Of a stretch of 64,000 bases of DNA, positions 33,074 to 43,030 are shown in pieces; positions within the stretch are counted from its first letter, which is position 1; the number at the start of each line of letters is the position of its first letter. Source of the stretch: Mesorhizobium sp. WSM3860. Lineage in GTDB: Bacteria; Pseudomonadota; Alphaproteobacteria; Rhizobiales; Rhizobiaceae. Both the position numbers and the translations under genes were made by a program. A model generated the notes under the pieces. It did not search any database. It was not told the origin of the DNA and worked only from the letters and a program-made list of their open reading frames with translations. The stretch covers positions 1 through 64,000 of the forward strand of contig NZ_NSGF01000006.1 in NCBI RefSeq assembly GCF_002294995.1. Direction: 5' to 3'.

Positions 33074-34516
33074 CTAATCCGTGCTAATTTGCCCGCCATG
33101 GCCGCTGACATGGGCACCGTCCTGCGGCGTGAGCCTGAAATAGGCGAGTAGCGCGCAAAGCGTGATCAAGCCTTCGACAACGAACAGGATCCGGTAGTCG
33201 TTGACGCTGGCCTGGCCGCCGCCGGCGAGCAGCGAGAGCATCGCCGCGGCCAGACCGACGCTAATGGCCACCGCCAGCTGCCAAAGGATGTAGTACAGCG
33301 CGCTGAAGCGCGAGAGCTGCTCGGGCGCGATGTCCGAGTAGGCGAGGTTGCCGGTCGAGGCCCACTGCACCGAACGGAAAAGGCCGAAGGCGAAGATGTA
33401 GGCAAGCACGATCCAGGTAGGCGTGCTTTCCTGCATCAAGGCAAAACCGGCGACCAGCAGGGCGGCGATCGGCGTGTTGACGATCAGAACCCGCTTGAAG
33501 CCGAAGCGGTTCAAGATGCGCGGCATGAAGAAGCGCATCAGCAGCGAGCCGATCGCCGCGACGAAGGTCAGAGATCCGGCTTGCACCGCGCTCATGCCGA
33601 AGCCGAGCTGGAACATCAGCGGCAGCAGGAAGACAACGGAGCTTAGCCCTATCGTGTCGAGCCCGCCGCCGGTCAGAAAGCTGATGCGGAAGGTGCGGAT
33701 GCGCAGCAGATTGAGGTCGAGCAGCGGATTGCGGGCGCGCAGACAATAGAAGGCGGCGACGGTGAGGATGGCGATTGCCAGGCCGAGCTCGACGCCCATG
33801 ATGCTGGCAGCGGCGTCCTTCCCGGCAAGCGAATCCATGCCGAAGACGAGCAGCGCCATGCCGCCGCCGACTAGCAGGAAGCCGGGAAAATCGAAGGGCG
33901 TGCGGACCGGCTTGGTGGTCGTGGGGAACAGCGAGGCCGCGAGCAACGCGGCCGTCAGCGCGATCGGTATGTTGATGTAGAAGATCCAGCGCCACGAGAC
34001 GTAAGTGGTCAGCGCGCCACCGACGAGCGGCCCGACCAGAGGGCCGGACTGGCCGGCGAGCGAAATATACATGTTGATCCTGAGCGTGCGGTCGCGCGGA
34101 AAGCTCGACAGGATCACGACCTGGCCGAGGGTGCCCATAAGCGCGCCGCCGAAACCCTGCAGCGCGCGCGAGCCGACCAGCATCCAGATGTTTTCCGACA
34201 GGCCGCAGAGCGCCGAAGCGCTGGCGAAGACGAGCAGCGCGAAGCAATAGACGTTGCGCAGGCCGAAGCGATCGGCCAGCCAGCCGCCGAGCGGCATCGT
34301 GACGATGAGGCTCGCGACATAGACGGTGATCAAAAGCCCGAGCTGGCTCGGTGGGCGGCCCAGGCTCTCGCCGATGCCGGGCAGCGCGGTCACAATGACG
34401 TTCTGGTCGAGGCTAGTCATGAACACGCCGCAGGCGACGGTCGCCGGCAACAGCAGCGACGGGTCGCCCGCCGGAACAAAGCGGGTCGTGGCTGTCGCCG
34501 TAGTCTCTGCGGTCAT
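33074..34516 (-). CDS. DHA2-family MFS efflux transporter
   Basis: A 480-residue protein with about fourteen membrane helices and EmrB/QacA-type landmarks: FMTSLDQNVIVTALPGIGES in helix 1 (the DHA2 D1 motif), GGWLADRFGLRNVY after helix 2, and GPLVGGALTTYVSWRWIFYI in helix 5 (antiporter motif C). It should export hydrophobic compounds by proton antiport. The start ATG 34516 gives the normal N-terminus MTAETTATATTR; a longer in-frame reading has no ribosome site. No membrane-fusion partner is adjacent. Confidence 0.88.
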   Translation of the reverse strand: MTAETTATATTRFVPAGDPSLLLPATVACGVFMTSLDQNVIVTALPGIGESLGRPPSQLGLLITVYVASLIVTMPLGGWLADRFGLRNVYCFALLVFASASALCGLSENIWMLVGSRALQGFGGALMGTLGQVVILSSFPRDRTLRINMYISLAGQSGPLVGPLVGGALTTYVSWRWIFYINIPIALTAALLAASLFPTTTKPVRTPFDFPGFLLVGGGMALLVFGMDSLAGKDAAASIMGVELGLAIAILTVAAFYCLRARNPLLDLNLLRIRTFRISFLTGGGLDTIGLSSVVFLLPLMFQLGFGMSAVQAGSLTFVAAIGSLLMRFFMPRILNRFGFKRVLIVNTPIAALLVAGFALMQESTPTWIVLAYIFAFGLFRSVQWASTGNLAYSDIAPEQLSRFSALYYILWQLAVAISVGLAAAMLSLLAGGGQASVNDYRILFVVEGLITLCALLAYFRLTPQDGAHVSGHGGQISTD

Positions 34517-34673
34517 GGAAGGATATTGTCGAACTGGTTGCCTGAGGGCTCCGAGAGCCCGCGTTTCCTTAGCTATCGTCTTTGCTGGCTCAAGGCTCAA
34601 GCGGCAGTTGTGGCCGTCGATAGTGCCACGCTCCGGCTGGACCAATCCCCGAGTGCTGCCTGCTTAAAGGCAA

Positions 34674-34714
34674 TTCCGCACGGAAAACCGCCGCGCAGTT
34701 TTCCTGGAATTGCG
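34674..34714. repeat. Dispersed palindromic intergenic repeat, copy 4
   Basis: CAATTCCGCACGGAAAACCG, then CCGCGCAG, then TTTTCCTGGAATTGC: ends CAATTCC/GGAATTG and inner GGAAAAC/GTTTTCC arms form an interrupted palindrome just downstream of soxG. It shares the AAAACCGC...GCAGTTTT core with copies 2 and 3. It may serve as the sox operon terminator. Confidence 0.5.
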
Positions 34715-34715
34715 C

Positions 34716-35333
34716 TTAGTGCACTTCGTAGCCGACTTCCTCGCTCGCGTGGCACAAGGCCTTCCAAAAGGAGCGCGCGAAGGAGCGGAACACATAGATG
34801 TCGAATTGGTCGCCACCGGTGCGCTGGATCTGGGCAAAGACGTCGTGGTGGTTGGTCGAGCGGCCGGCGCCGAGCGGGAAGGCCGGCAAGGCGAAGTCGA
34901 CGGCGAAGAATTTCGCCATCACCCACTCCGCCTTCGGCCCGGCGATGCGAATCGCGGTGCGGCCATGCGAGAGATCGGTAATCGTGCCGATGGCGGGGGT
35001 GATCACGCCCGTGAACGCGGAAGCCAAACCCTCGGCTTCGTCAACCACCGTGAATTTGCCCGGCGCGAATCCGAACGCCGCTTTCGCGCCGTTGACGACG
35101 CCGCCGCCGGCAGCATCCGGCAGAGCAAGGCCTGTCACCTTGTATATACCGGACATCAGCCGCTTCTCCTCGCCCGGCCATGCCGCGAGCTGCAGGATCG
35201 AGCCCGGCCGCGTCTCGGACAGGATAACGTCAACGCCATGCTCGAAATTGCCGTGCGAGCCTGGATGGTAGACAGGTTCAAGCGGTGACAAGCGCTCAGG
35301 CAATTGGCGCTCGGGAAGTTGTCGTTCAACCAT
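34716..35333 (-). CDS. soxG: Sarcosine oxidase gamma subunit
   Basis: A 205-residue SoxG protein with the family's low-complexity start VERQLPERQLPERLSPLEPV, then FTGVITPAIGTITDLSHGRT and a C-terminal region FDIYVFRSFARSFWKALCHA. It is the smallest structural partner of the alpha subunit in the heterotetrameric enzyme. ATG 35333 overlaps the soxA end by eight bases; the operon order soxB-soxD-soxA-soxG is the standard one. The 199-bp gap after it contains only repeat copy 4. Confidence 0.93.
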   Translation of the reverse strand: MVERQLPERQLPERLSPLEPVYHPGSHGNFEHGVDVILSETRPGSILQLAAWPGEEKRLMSGIYKVTGLALPDAAGGGVVNGAKAAFGFAPGKFTVVDEAEGLASAFTGVITPAIGTITDLSHGRTAIRIAGPKAEWVMAKFFAVDFALPAFPLGAGRSTNHHDVFAQIQRTGGDQFDIYVFRSFARSFWKALCHASEEVGYEVH

Positions 35334-38319
35334 GCAGGCGGCTCCCGTCCGGATCGTAGAAATGGTTGGAGACGATCTCGACCGGCCCAAACCGGTTGCG
35401 CAGCGGATCGGAGACGAAGGCGCGCGTACCGTGGCGCGCCTTGCCGCCTTTGACCAGCGCAAGCGCTATGTATTTGCCGAGCGCCGGCGAATAGCAGCAG
35501 GCGGTGATATGGCCGATCGAATCGTGCGGGTTCTCTTCGTCCAGTTCCTCGACGATATGTCCGCCACCGTTGAGCGCGCGGTTATCGAGAGCGATCACGC
35601 CGACCAATTCCAGCCGGTCCGGAGCGATCAGGCCCTCGCGGTCCATCATGGCGGAACCGATGAAGGGCTTCTTCTTCGACAGCATCCAGTCGAGATGAAG
35701 GTCGCGCGCCGTGGTGCGGCCGTCGATCTCCGCCCCGGTTACGTGGCCCTTCTCGATGCGCATGGTGCCAAGCGCCTCGAGCCCGTAGGTGACCAGGCCG
35801 AAAGGCTTGCCGGCCTCGATGAGAGCTTCCCAGACCCGCGTTCCATAGCCGGCGCCGGAATAGACCTCGAAGGCCATCTCGCCGGAGAAGGAGAGGCGGC
35901 AGATCATCACCGGCACGCCGGCGATCTCACCGTGCACAATGCCCATGAAGGGAAGCGTGGCGTTGTCGACGGCCGTGGCATTCACGCAGGCAGCGAGGAT
36001 CGCCCTGGCTTTGGGTCCGCCGATCGCGGCCCCCGCCCATTCGTCGGTAACAGAGGTGACGGTGACCTTCAGTTCCGGCCAGATCACGTCGAGGAAATAT
36101 TCCAGATGCTGCATCACCTTGCCGGCATTGGCGGTAGTGGTAGTCATCAGAAAATCCTGCTCGCCGAGCCGCCATGTGGTGCCGTCGTCGAAGGCAAGTC
36201 CATCCTCGCGCAGCATCAGGCCGTAGCGGGCTTTGCCGACGGCTAAAGTGGAAAACATGTTGGTGTAAACGCGGTCGAGAAATTCCGCCGCATCCGGGCC
36301 CTGAACGGCGATCTTGCCAAGCGTCGAGACATCGACGATGCCGGCGCTCTCGCGCGTTGCCGCGGCTTCGCGGACATAGGCCTGCTCGACTGTCTCGCCG
36401 GCAAGGCCGTAGATCATCGGACGGTACCAGAGACCGGCCGCATACATGGTCGCGCCGTTGGCGACGTGCCAGTCATGCATCGGCGTCAGCCGCTCCGGTT
36501 TCAGATCGCCGAAACGCTCGGCCGCCAGCGAGCCGATCGACACGGCCGTGTAAGGCGGGCGGAAGCGCGTCGTACCCACTTCGGGGATTGGCTTGCCCAG
36601 CGCCTCGGCCATGATGGCGAGGCCCGGCACGTTGGAGTTTTTGCCCTGGTCGGTCGCCATGCCGAGCGTGGTGTAGCGCTTCAGATGCTCGACAGAGACG
36701 AAGCCCTCGCGATGCGCGAGCCGCACATCCTCGGCAGTCACGTCGTGCTGGAAGTCTACGAAGCTCTTGCCCTTGGCCTTGATCTCGAAGACCGGTGCCG
36801 GATCGGGTTCGCCGGGAGCGGCCTCGACGACAGGGAGGGGAGCGGAGGACGGGCTTCCGCCGGCGGCCTGAAGGCCGGCCGAGCGACCTTCGGCAATGGC
36901 TTCCGCGGTCGAAAAACTGCCGGTGAAAGCGCCGGCGCCGATCCAGCGCTGCGTCGGCTGCGGCGGTAGGAAGGCCTGCCTGGCAGGGTTCCACATGGCC
37001 TTGGCTCCAGCCTGGCTGGCGAGATGGATCGTCGGCGACCTGCCACCCGACATCAACAGGCAGTCGGCATGGATGCTGCGCTCGTCGCCGCTCAGCGCGC
37101 CGCTCGTCAATTCGAAGCGCTGCACCTTGAGGCCGGCGAGCGTCCTGCCGCCTTCCGTCGCAACCACGGCATGGCCGGCAAGCAGCTCTGCTTCGGCCTG
37201 GCTCGCCAGCCTGCTCATCTCGTTCGACACGTCGCTGCGGACATCGATGACGGCGACGACGGCGGCCCCGGCCTTCTTCAGTGCAACGGCGGAGCGGTAG
37301 GCGCTGTCATTGTTGGTGAACAGCGCGATCCGTTCGCCGGGCAGCACGCCATATTCATTGGCGTAGCGTTCGGCCGCATGCGCCAGCATGACGCCCGGAC
37401 GATCGTTGCCGGGGAACACAAGCGGACGCTCGAAGGAGCCGGTGGCGAGAACCACCGTTTTTGCGCGGATCGCCCAGTAGCGCTGGCGCGGCTCGCCCTT
37501 GGCCGGAACCTCCTTGTGGTCGGTCACGCGTTCGAGCGCCGCCAGCGTGTTGCCGTCGTAATAGCCCCACACCGTCGTGCGCGGCAAAAGGCGGACATTG
37601 TCATTGCCTTCGAGCTGGCCGACGACGCGCCCCGCCCAGTCGGCTGCCGGCGCGCCGTCGATGGTTTCGCCCGACCAGTTGGCGGAGCCGCCGAACTTTG
37701 CTTCGAGCTCGGCCAGGATCACGCGGCCGCCCTGGTCGGCCGCGGCCTTCGCCGCCATCAGCCCGGCCGGGCCGGAACCGACGACCAGCACGTCGCAGAA
37801 TGCATTCATGCGCTCGTAGCGCGAGGTATCGGGCGCGGTGCCGGCTCTGCCGAGGCCGGCGGCGCGACGGATGAAATGCTCGCAGAACATCCAGAAGCGC
37901 GTGCCCTTCAGCGGCCCGATCACCGGTCCCATGAAGGTCTTGTAGTAAAAGCCGGCCGACAGGAGCTTGCCGCCGAGCTGGTTGAGCGCTCCGATATCCC
38001 AGGCGAGCGAGGGCGAGCGGTTCTGGCTGACGGCGACGAGGCCGTCATAGATCTCGACCATGGTAGCGGGAATGTTGGGCTCGCGCACCTCGCCGCGCAG
38101 CACCGTCACCAGAGCGTTTGGTTCCTCGACGCCGGCGGCGAGCAGGCCGCGCGGACGATGGTATTTGAACGAACGGCCGAACAGCGTCACGCCGTTGGCG
38201 AGCAGCGCCGAAGCCAGCGTGTCGCCGGCGTGTCCGGTATAGGGCGCGCCATCGAAGGTGAATCGGATGGTGCGCAGCCGGTCGATGCGGCCGCCGGTTT
38301 CTGTGCGGCGAGGGCTCAC
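35326..38319 (-). CDS. soxA: Sarcosine oxidase alpha subunit
   Basis: A 997-residue SoxA, full length. The order of domains is an N-terminal 2Fe-2S-ferredoxin-like fold without its cysteines (about 15-100), an NAD-binding FAD/NAD domain (DVLVVGSGPAGLMAAKAAAD near 173), and a C-terminal GcvT-type folate domain (about 600-990; SFSGEMAFEVYSGAGYG). The complex demethylates sarcosine to glycine, giving H2O2 and 5,10-methylene-THF (or formaldehyde). The start is GTG 38319 with GGAGG upstream, and its GTGA overlaps the soxD stop. Confidence 0.95.
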   Translation of the reverse strand: MSPRRTETGGRIDRLRTIRFTFDGAPYTGHAGDTLASALLANGVTLFGRSFKYHRPRGLLAAGVEEPNALVTVLRGEVREPNIPATMVEIYDGLVAVSQNRSPSLAWDIGALNQLGGKLLSAGFYYKTFMGPVIGPLKGTRFWMFCEHFIRRAAGLGRAGTAPDTSRYERMNAFCDVLVVGSGPAGLMAAKAAADQGGRVILAELEAKFGGSANWSGETIDGAPAADWAGRVVGQLEGNDNVRLLPRTTVWGYYDGNTLAALERVTDHKEVPAKGEPRQRYWAIRAKTVVLATGSFERPLVFPGNDRPGVMLAHAAERYANEYGVLPGERIALFTNNDSAYRSAVALKKAGAAVVAVIDVRSDVSNEMSRLASQAEAELLAGHAVVATEGGRTLAGLKVQRFELTSGALSGDERSIHADCLLMSGGRSPTIHLASQAGAKAMWNPARQAFLPPQPTQRWIGAGAFTGSFSTAEAIAEGRSAGLQAAGGSPSSAPLPVVEAAPGEPDPAPVFEIKAKGKSFVDFQHDVTAEDVRLAHREGFVSVEHLKRYTTLGMATDQGKNSNVPGLAIMAEALGKPIPEVGTTRFRPPYTAVSIGSLAAERFGDLKPERLTPMHDWHVANGATMYAAGLWYRPMIYGLAGETVEQAYVREAAATRESAGIVDVSTLGKIAVQGPDAAEFLDRVYTNMFSTLAVGKARYGLMLREDGLAFDDGTTWRLGEQDFLMTTTTANAGKVMQHLEYFLDVIWPELKVTVTSVTDEWAGAAIGGPKARAILAACVNATAVDNATLPFMGIVHGEIAGVPVMICRLSFSGEMAFEVYSGAGYGTRVWEALIEAGKPFGLVTYGLEALGTMRIEKGHVTGAEIDGRTTARDLHLDWMLSKKKPFIGSAMMDREGLIAPDRLELVGVIALDNRALNGGGHIVEELDEENPHDSIGHITACCYSPALGKYIALALVKGGKARHGTRAFVSDPLRNRFGPVEIVSNHFYDPDGSRLHG

Positions 38320-38609
38320 TGGTTGCCTCCCGCTTTGTGGCCCGCGGATTTGTGTCCGCCGCGGGCAAAGGCAGTGCTCAGGATTTCATGGGTTACGGTG
38401 TTGCGCACTACCCGCAGATGCGCGCGGCAGCCGCCGGAATGCTGCCAGATCTCATTGTGGTCGCCGGCCGGATTCAGCCGGTCGTAGACATAGGCATTCC
38501 AGGCGTCGAGATCCTGCGAGGCAGGCTGCGGCCGCTTGCGGTTGCCGTCGCCCTGGTAGGTGAACTCAATGACATCGCGCGGGCCGCAATAGGGACAATT
38601 GATCAGCAT
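38316..38609 (-). CDS. soxD: Sarcosine oxidase delta subunit
   Basis: A 97-residue SoxD with the zinc-binding N-terminus MLINCPYCGPRDVIEFTYQG (the CxxC pair), then DHNEIWQHSGGCRAHLRVVR, where the histidine and further cysteine complete the site. The start ATG 38609 gives the family's standard beginning. The four-base overlap with soxA and 13-bp gap from soxB show a tight operon. Confidence 0.95.
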   Translation of the reverse strand: MLINCPYCGPRDVIEFTYQGDGNRKRPQPASQDLDAWNAYVYDRLNPAGDHNEIWQHSGGCRAHLRVVRNTVTHEILSTAFARGGHKSAGHKAGGNQ

Positions 38610-38622
38610 ACGATTTGAAACC

Positions 38623-39882
38623 CTAATGCAGCCGCGGCGTCGCGCCCTGGCCTTTGTCGTCGATGATGAGGCCGCGATAGAAACGGTCGAGCGTGAAGGG
38701 CGCGTTGAACTCGTGCGGCTCGTCCTTGGCGATGGTCCAGGCAAAGCACCAGCCGGAGGCAGGTGTCGCCTTGAAGCCGCCATAACACCAGCCGCAATTG
38801 AGATACAGGCCGGGCAGCGGGCCGGTGGTGATGATCGGCGAGCCGTCCATCGTCATGTCGCAAAGCCCGCCCCAGGAGCGCAGCATGCGCACCCGCGCGA
38901 GGCCCGGGAACAGTGCCAGCATCTCGCTCATCACCTCGTCGACGACCGGAAGGCTACCGCGCTGGGCATAGCTGTTGTAGCCGTCGAGGTCACCGCCATA
39001 GACGAGGCCGCCCTTGTCGGATTGCGAGATGTAGAAATGACCCATGCCGAAAGTGAGAACGGTGCCGATGATCGGCTTCAGCGATTCCGAGACGAAGGCC
39101 TGCAGAACGTGGCTTTCGATCGGCATATGTGAGATGCCGGCAAGCTGCATGACATGGCCGGTGTTGCCGGCAACCGCAAGCGCCACTTTCTTGGCGCGGA
39201 TATCGCCGCGCGTGGTCGTCACGCCGGTGATGCGGTCGCCGTCGCGCAGGAAGCCCGTGACCTCGCAATTCTCGATAATGTCGACCCCGCGCCGGTCGGC
39301 GCCGCGCGCGTAGCCCCAGGCGACGGCGTCGTGGCGCGCGGTTCCGGCACGCGGCTGCATCAGCCCGCCAAGGACCGGAAAACGCGCCGAGCCCGAGACG
39401 TCCAGGGCCGGAACAAGCCGCTTGATCTCATTGACGCTCATCAGCTCGGCGTCGACACCGAGATGGCGCATGGCATTGCCGCGCCTTGCATAGTCGTCGA
39501 GCTGAGCCGGTGTGTGCGCGAGGTTCAGGCAACCCCGCTGCGAGAACATGACGTTATAGTTGAGGTCGTGCGACAGGTTCTCCCACAGCTTCATCGAATG
39601 CTCGTAGAAGCGGGTGTTCTGCGGCAAAAGATAGTTGGAGCGCACCGCCGTGGTGTTGCGGCCGACATTGCCCGAGCCCAGCCAGCCTTTTTCCAGCACC
39701 GCGACATTGGTGATGCCGTGGTCCTTGGCGAGGTAATAGGCGGTCGAGAGCCCATGACCGCCGCCGCCGATGACGATCACATCATAGGACGCCTTGGGGT
39801 CCGGCTTGCGCCAGGCCGGTTTCCAGTCCTGGTTGCCGTTGAGCGCGTTCTTGAGCAGCGAAAAGGCTGAGTATTCCGCCAT
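38623..39882 (-). CDS. soxB: Sarcosine oxidase beta subunit
   Basis: A 419-residue FAD-dependent SoxB: SYDVIVIGGGGHGLSTAYYL (about 30-49) is the FAD site, then GSGNVGRNTTAVRSNYLL, a family hallmark, and GLYLNCGWCYGGFKATPASG at the C-terminus. The subunit holds the sarcosine site and shares the covalent FMN with SoxA. The start is ATG 39882. The 205-bp gap to the divergent channel gene must hold the sox promoter; no obvious operator is visible. Confidence 0.95.
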   Translation of the reverse strand: MAEYSAFSLLKNALNGNQDWKPAWRKPDPKASYDVIVIGGGGHGLSTAYYLAKDHGITNVAVLEKGWLGSGNVGRNTTAVRSNYLLPQNTRFYEHSMKLWENLSHDLNYNVMFSQRGCLNLAHTPAQLDDYARRGNAMRHLGVDAELMSVNEIKRLVPALDVSGSARFPVLGGLMQPRAGTARHDAVAWGYARGADRRGVDIIENCEVTGFLRDGDRITGVTTTRGDIRAKKVALAVAGNTGHVMQLAGISHMPIESHVLQAFVSESLKPIIGTVLTFGMGHFYISQSDKGGLVYGGDLDGYNSYAQRGSLPVVDEVMSEMLALFPGLARVRMLRSWGGLCDMTMDGSPIITTGPLPGLYLNCGWCYGGFKATPASGWCFAWTIAKDEPHEFNAPFTLDRFYRGLIIDDKGQGATPRLH

Positions 39883-40087
39883 TCTTCCTGTCGTCCTTTT
39901 GGTGCGAGGCGGCAGACTATAGAGCAGGCGAGAAGCGCAAAGCCAAGATTGCGCCATCGCTTTTCGACAGGCCGACTTCGATCCACGCCGCCCGCCCGCG
40001 GATGGAGACGGCTTGCCGCCTGATAGGCCGGTCTTTATCAAGGGCGGGATTTTCGAAGATTTTTCGCCGCGAGTCGCCCCTCACGTC

Positions 40088-42577
40088 ATGATTTTCCGAC
40101 TGCTACGCCTGGTCCTGATCGCCATTGTCGCCGTCGCGGCGCAGCCCTCGCCCGGCGCGATGGCGCAGGCGATCGGTCAGGGCTCCACGCAGCTCATTGC
40201 CGACCAGACCAAGGCCATCCAGGATCTGACGGCCAAGACCGACGGCCTGGAGAAGAAGTTAAGCGCCCCAGACCAGGACGACGCCGGCCTTGTCGATATC
40301 CGCTTGCAGCTCGAGGATATTTCACGGGCGGCGCTGAACAGCGCGCTCGCGTTCCGTTCACGGCTCAACGACATCAACGCTCGCATCAACGTATTGGGGC
40401 CGCCGCCGGCGCAGGGGCAGCCGCCGGAGCCTGCGATCGTCGCCAACGAGCGCGCGGCGCTTACGGCCGAGAAGGCCGAGATCAATGCCGTGGTCGCCAG
40501 CGCGCAGAACCTGTCCATTCGCATCAGCGGGCTGGTCGACAGGATCGCCACCCTACGCAGCGGACTTTTCCGCAGCGTTCTGACGAAACGCTACGAATTG
40601 ACCGATGCGCTGAGTCCGCAGGCCTTTTCCGACGCGCACGAGCAGTTCACCGGCCTCTATAAGGCGGTGGCGTCCTGGCTCACCTTCGCATTGAAGTTCA
40701 AGTTCCAGGCCATGCTTGCGGCGACGCTGATGGCGCTGGCGCTGGCGGCCGTGCTGCTTATCGGCGGCAGGCGCCTGTTCGGCCGCATCTTCGAGGCCGA
40801 CCCTTCGGTCGAAGAGCCGTCGTACCTGAGCCGGCTTTCGGTGGCGTTCTGGTCGACGCTGCTGCCGACCGTGGCGCTCGGCGCGTTCCTCGCCTCGACC
40901 GTGTTCTTCTTCAACTATTACAACGTCCTGCGCGGCGACATCGGCGAATTCCTCAACGCGCTGCTCTCGGTCGTTGCGATGGCGTTCTGCGTCAACCGGC
41001 TGACCAATGCGGCCCTCGAGCCGCGGCTGCCGAACTGGCGGCTTATTCCAGTGGCAACCGGACCGGCGCGTTGGCTGGTGCGGCTGGCCACCGCCATGGC
41101 CGTGGTCCTCGGCTTCAACTACTTCCTGTCCGTCGTCAACGAGAAGATGGGCTCGCCGCTGTCGCTGACGATCGCCAGAAGCTTCGTTGCCACCGTCATT
41201 GTGGGCGTCATCCTGATCCTGATGGGCGTGCTGAAGCCTTTCAGAGCGAAGGACGGCTCGTGGCGCCCGTGGCCGGCCTGGCTTCGCTTCATCGCCATCG
41301 GGCTCGGCCTCTCCACAATCGCCGCGGCACTGCTCGGCTATATCGGTCTTGCGCTTTTCGTCTCTATTCAGGTCGTCGTCACCGGCACCACGCTGGTCAC
41401 CGCCTATATCGGCTTCCTGTCGGCGCGAGCGATCGGCGAGGAGGGCGGCTTCGCCGACACTTCGGTCGGCCGCTGGCTGTCGGCCAATTCCAGCTATGAG
41501 GACACCGCGCTCGACCAGCTAGGCCTGGTGGTCAGCATCGCCATCAACCTGATGATCGTGCTGGTGTTCCTGCCGATGATCCTCTTGATGTGGGGCTTCC
41601 AGCCCGGCGATATCGAAACCTGGGCCTTTAAGCTCGCAACGGGCGTGACCATCGGGTCCGTCACCATCTCGGTGCTCGGCATCCTCACCGGCATCGTTGT
41701 GTTCGCCATTGGCTATTTTCTCACGCGCTGGTTCCAGGGCTGGCTCGACGGCTCGGTCATGGCGCGCGGCAAGGTCGACACCGGCGTGCGCAACTCGATC
41801 CGGCTGGCGGTTGGCTATGCCGGCGTCGCGCTTGCAGCGCTCGTCGGCATATCGGCGGCGGGCATCGATCTTTCCAATCTGGCCCTGGTCGCCGGCGCGC
41901 TTTCGCTGGGTATCGGCTTCGGTTTGCAGAACGTCGTCTCGAACTTCGTCTCCGGATTGATCCTGCTTGCCGAGCGACCATTCAAGGTCGGCGACTGGAT
42001 CGTCGCCGGCGACATCAGCGGCACGGTCAGAAAAATCAGCGTGCGCGCCACCGAGATCGAGACGTTCCAGCGCCAGTCGGTGATCCTGCCGAACTCGAAC
42101 CTCATCAACAATGCGGTCGGCAACTGGACGCACCGCAACAAGCTCGGCCGCGTCGACATCAAGGTGGGCGTTGCCTATGGCAGCGACGTCAAGCGTGTCC
42201 ACGCCGTCCTGCTCGGCATTGCCCGCGCCCATCCTATGGTGCTCAAGAACCCCGAGCCCTTCGTGCTCTTTGCCAATTTCGGCCCGGCTGCACTGGAATT
42301 CGAGATCCGCGTGTTCGTGGCCGACGTGTTGAACGGCAGCATCGTCCAGAACGACATCCGTTTCGCGATCTTCGATATCTTCGAAGACGAGCATATCGAG
42401 ATCCCGTCGGCGCCCCGCGCCGTGGTCGAGACCAAGAAGCACGAGCCCTGGCCGATCGACGACGACAAGATCGAGGCCGAATTCGCCGAACGCGAGCGGC
42501 TGGAAGCGGAGGCCGCGGCCGAGCAGGCGCGTCTGGCTAAAACCAAGAGAAGAGGCCGCAAGCCCGACCCCGACTAG
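40088..42577 (+). CDS. DUF3772-containing mechanosensitive channel (MscS superfamily)
   Basis: An 829-residue large MscS-like channel. A signal peptide (about 1-25, ending GAMAQA) leads to a periplasmic DUF3772 domain with coiled coils (about 30-190), then about ten membrane helices and a C-terminal MscS core: LSLGIGFGLQNVVSNFVSGL in TM3 and LAERPFKVGDWIVAGDISG at the start of the beta domain. A charged tail EAEFAERERLEAEAAAEQAR ends the protein. It would release solutes under hypo-osmotic stress. ATG 40088 is chosen because the signal peptide follows at once. Confidence 0.9.
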   Translation: MIFRLLRLVLIAIVAVAAQPSPGAMAQAIGQGSTQLIADQTKAIQDLTAKTDGLEKKLSAPDQDDAGLVDIRLQLEDISRAALNSALAFRSRLNDINARINVLGPPPAQGQPPEPAIVANERAALTAEKAEINAVVASAQNLSIRISGLVDRIATLRSGLFRSVLTKRYELTDALSPQAFSDAHEQFTGLYKAVASWLTFALKFKFQAMLAATLMALALAAVLLIGGRRLFGRIFEADPSVEEPSYLSRLSVAFWSTLLPTVALGAFLASTVFFFNYYNVLRGDIGEFLNALLSVVAMAFCVNRLTNAALEPRLPNWRLIPVATGPARWLVRLATAMAVVLGFNYFLSVVNEKMGSPLSLTIARSFVATVIVGVILILMGVLKPFRAKDGSWRPWPAWLRFIAIGLGLSTIAAALLGYIGLALFVSIQVVVTGTTLVTAYIGFLSARAIGEEGGFADTSVGRWLSANSSYEDTALDQLGLVVSIAINLMIVLVFLPMILLMWGFQPGDIETWAFKLATGVTIGSVTISVLGILTGIVVFAIGYFLTRWFQGWLDGSVMARGKVDTGVRNSIRLAVGYAGVALAALVGISAAGIDLSNLALVAGALSLGIGFGLQNVVSNFVSGLILLAERPFKVGDWIVAGDISGTVRKISVRATEIETFQRQSVILPNSNLINNAVGNWTHRNKLGRVDIKVGVAYGSDVKRVHAVLLGIARAHPMVLKNPEPFVLFANFGPAALEFEIRVFVADVLNGSIVQNDIRFAIFDIFEDEHIEIPSAPRAVVETKKHEPWPIDDDKIEAEFAERERLEAEAAAEQARLAKTKRRGRKPDPD

Positions 42578-42718
42578 GTTTGGCGGCCGCCGAAGCCGAT
42601 TGTGGCATGAATGCGGCATTCAGTTGCGGTTCACGTTACATCTCATATAAGCTCTCACGCAAAGGCGAGAATGCCTTGCGAAATTGAACAGAGGCGGTGT
42701 GGAAACACCGGAATTGCA

Positions 42719-42982
42719 ATGTGGAAGTCTGTCGTTGCCGCCATCGCTTTCCTGGCCCTGGGCGGTTCGGCTTTTGCCGCCAGCGCGGTCAACAAGGACG
42801 CCCAGACGCGGACATTGATCGTGACCGAAGGCGGCGGCAAGACCGAGCTGGCGCTGGCCGCCGGCGAGACGGTGGAGTTCTGCCCGAATGGCTGCTTCGT
42901 CACCCTGCCCAATGGTGACCTCGAAGCGCTGACCGGTTCGGAAACGGTCGAGATCTCCGGCGGCGTCGCGCGGATCAAGTAA
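42719..42982 (+). CDS. Small exported protein of unknown function
   Basis: An 87-residue protein with a signal peptide MWKSVVAAIAFLALGGSAFA cleaved near residue 21, leaving a mature part of about 66 residues. The mature sequence has a short beta-rich pattern, TRTLIVTEGGGKTELALAAG then ETVEFCPNGCFVTLPNGDLE, with one CPNGC pair that may form a disulfide. I do not recognise a named family with certainty. It ends just before a clear intrinsic terminator, so it is a single-gene unit. Confidence 0.72.
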   Translation: MWKSVVAAIAFLALGGSAFAASAVNKDAQTRTLIVTEGGGKTELALAAGETVEFCPNGCFVTLPNGDLEALTGSETVEISGGVARIK

Positions 42983-43004
42983 GAACTCCCTTGAATAGAT
43001 CGGC

Positions 43005-43030
43005 AAAGGCCGGGCGGACGTCCGGCCTTT
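43005..43030 (+). terminator. Intrinsic terminator after the small exported protein
   Basis: AAAGGCCGG and CCGGCCTTT form a perfect 9-bp stem with an eight-base loop, followed by TATCTTTT. It separates the small gene from the polyprenyl-sugar operon, whose promoter should lie in 43031-43183. Confidence 0.85.
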
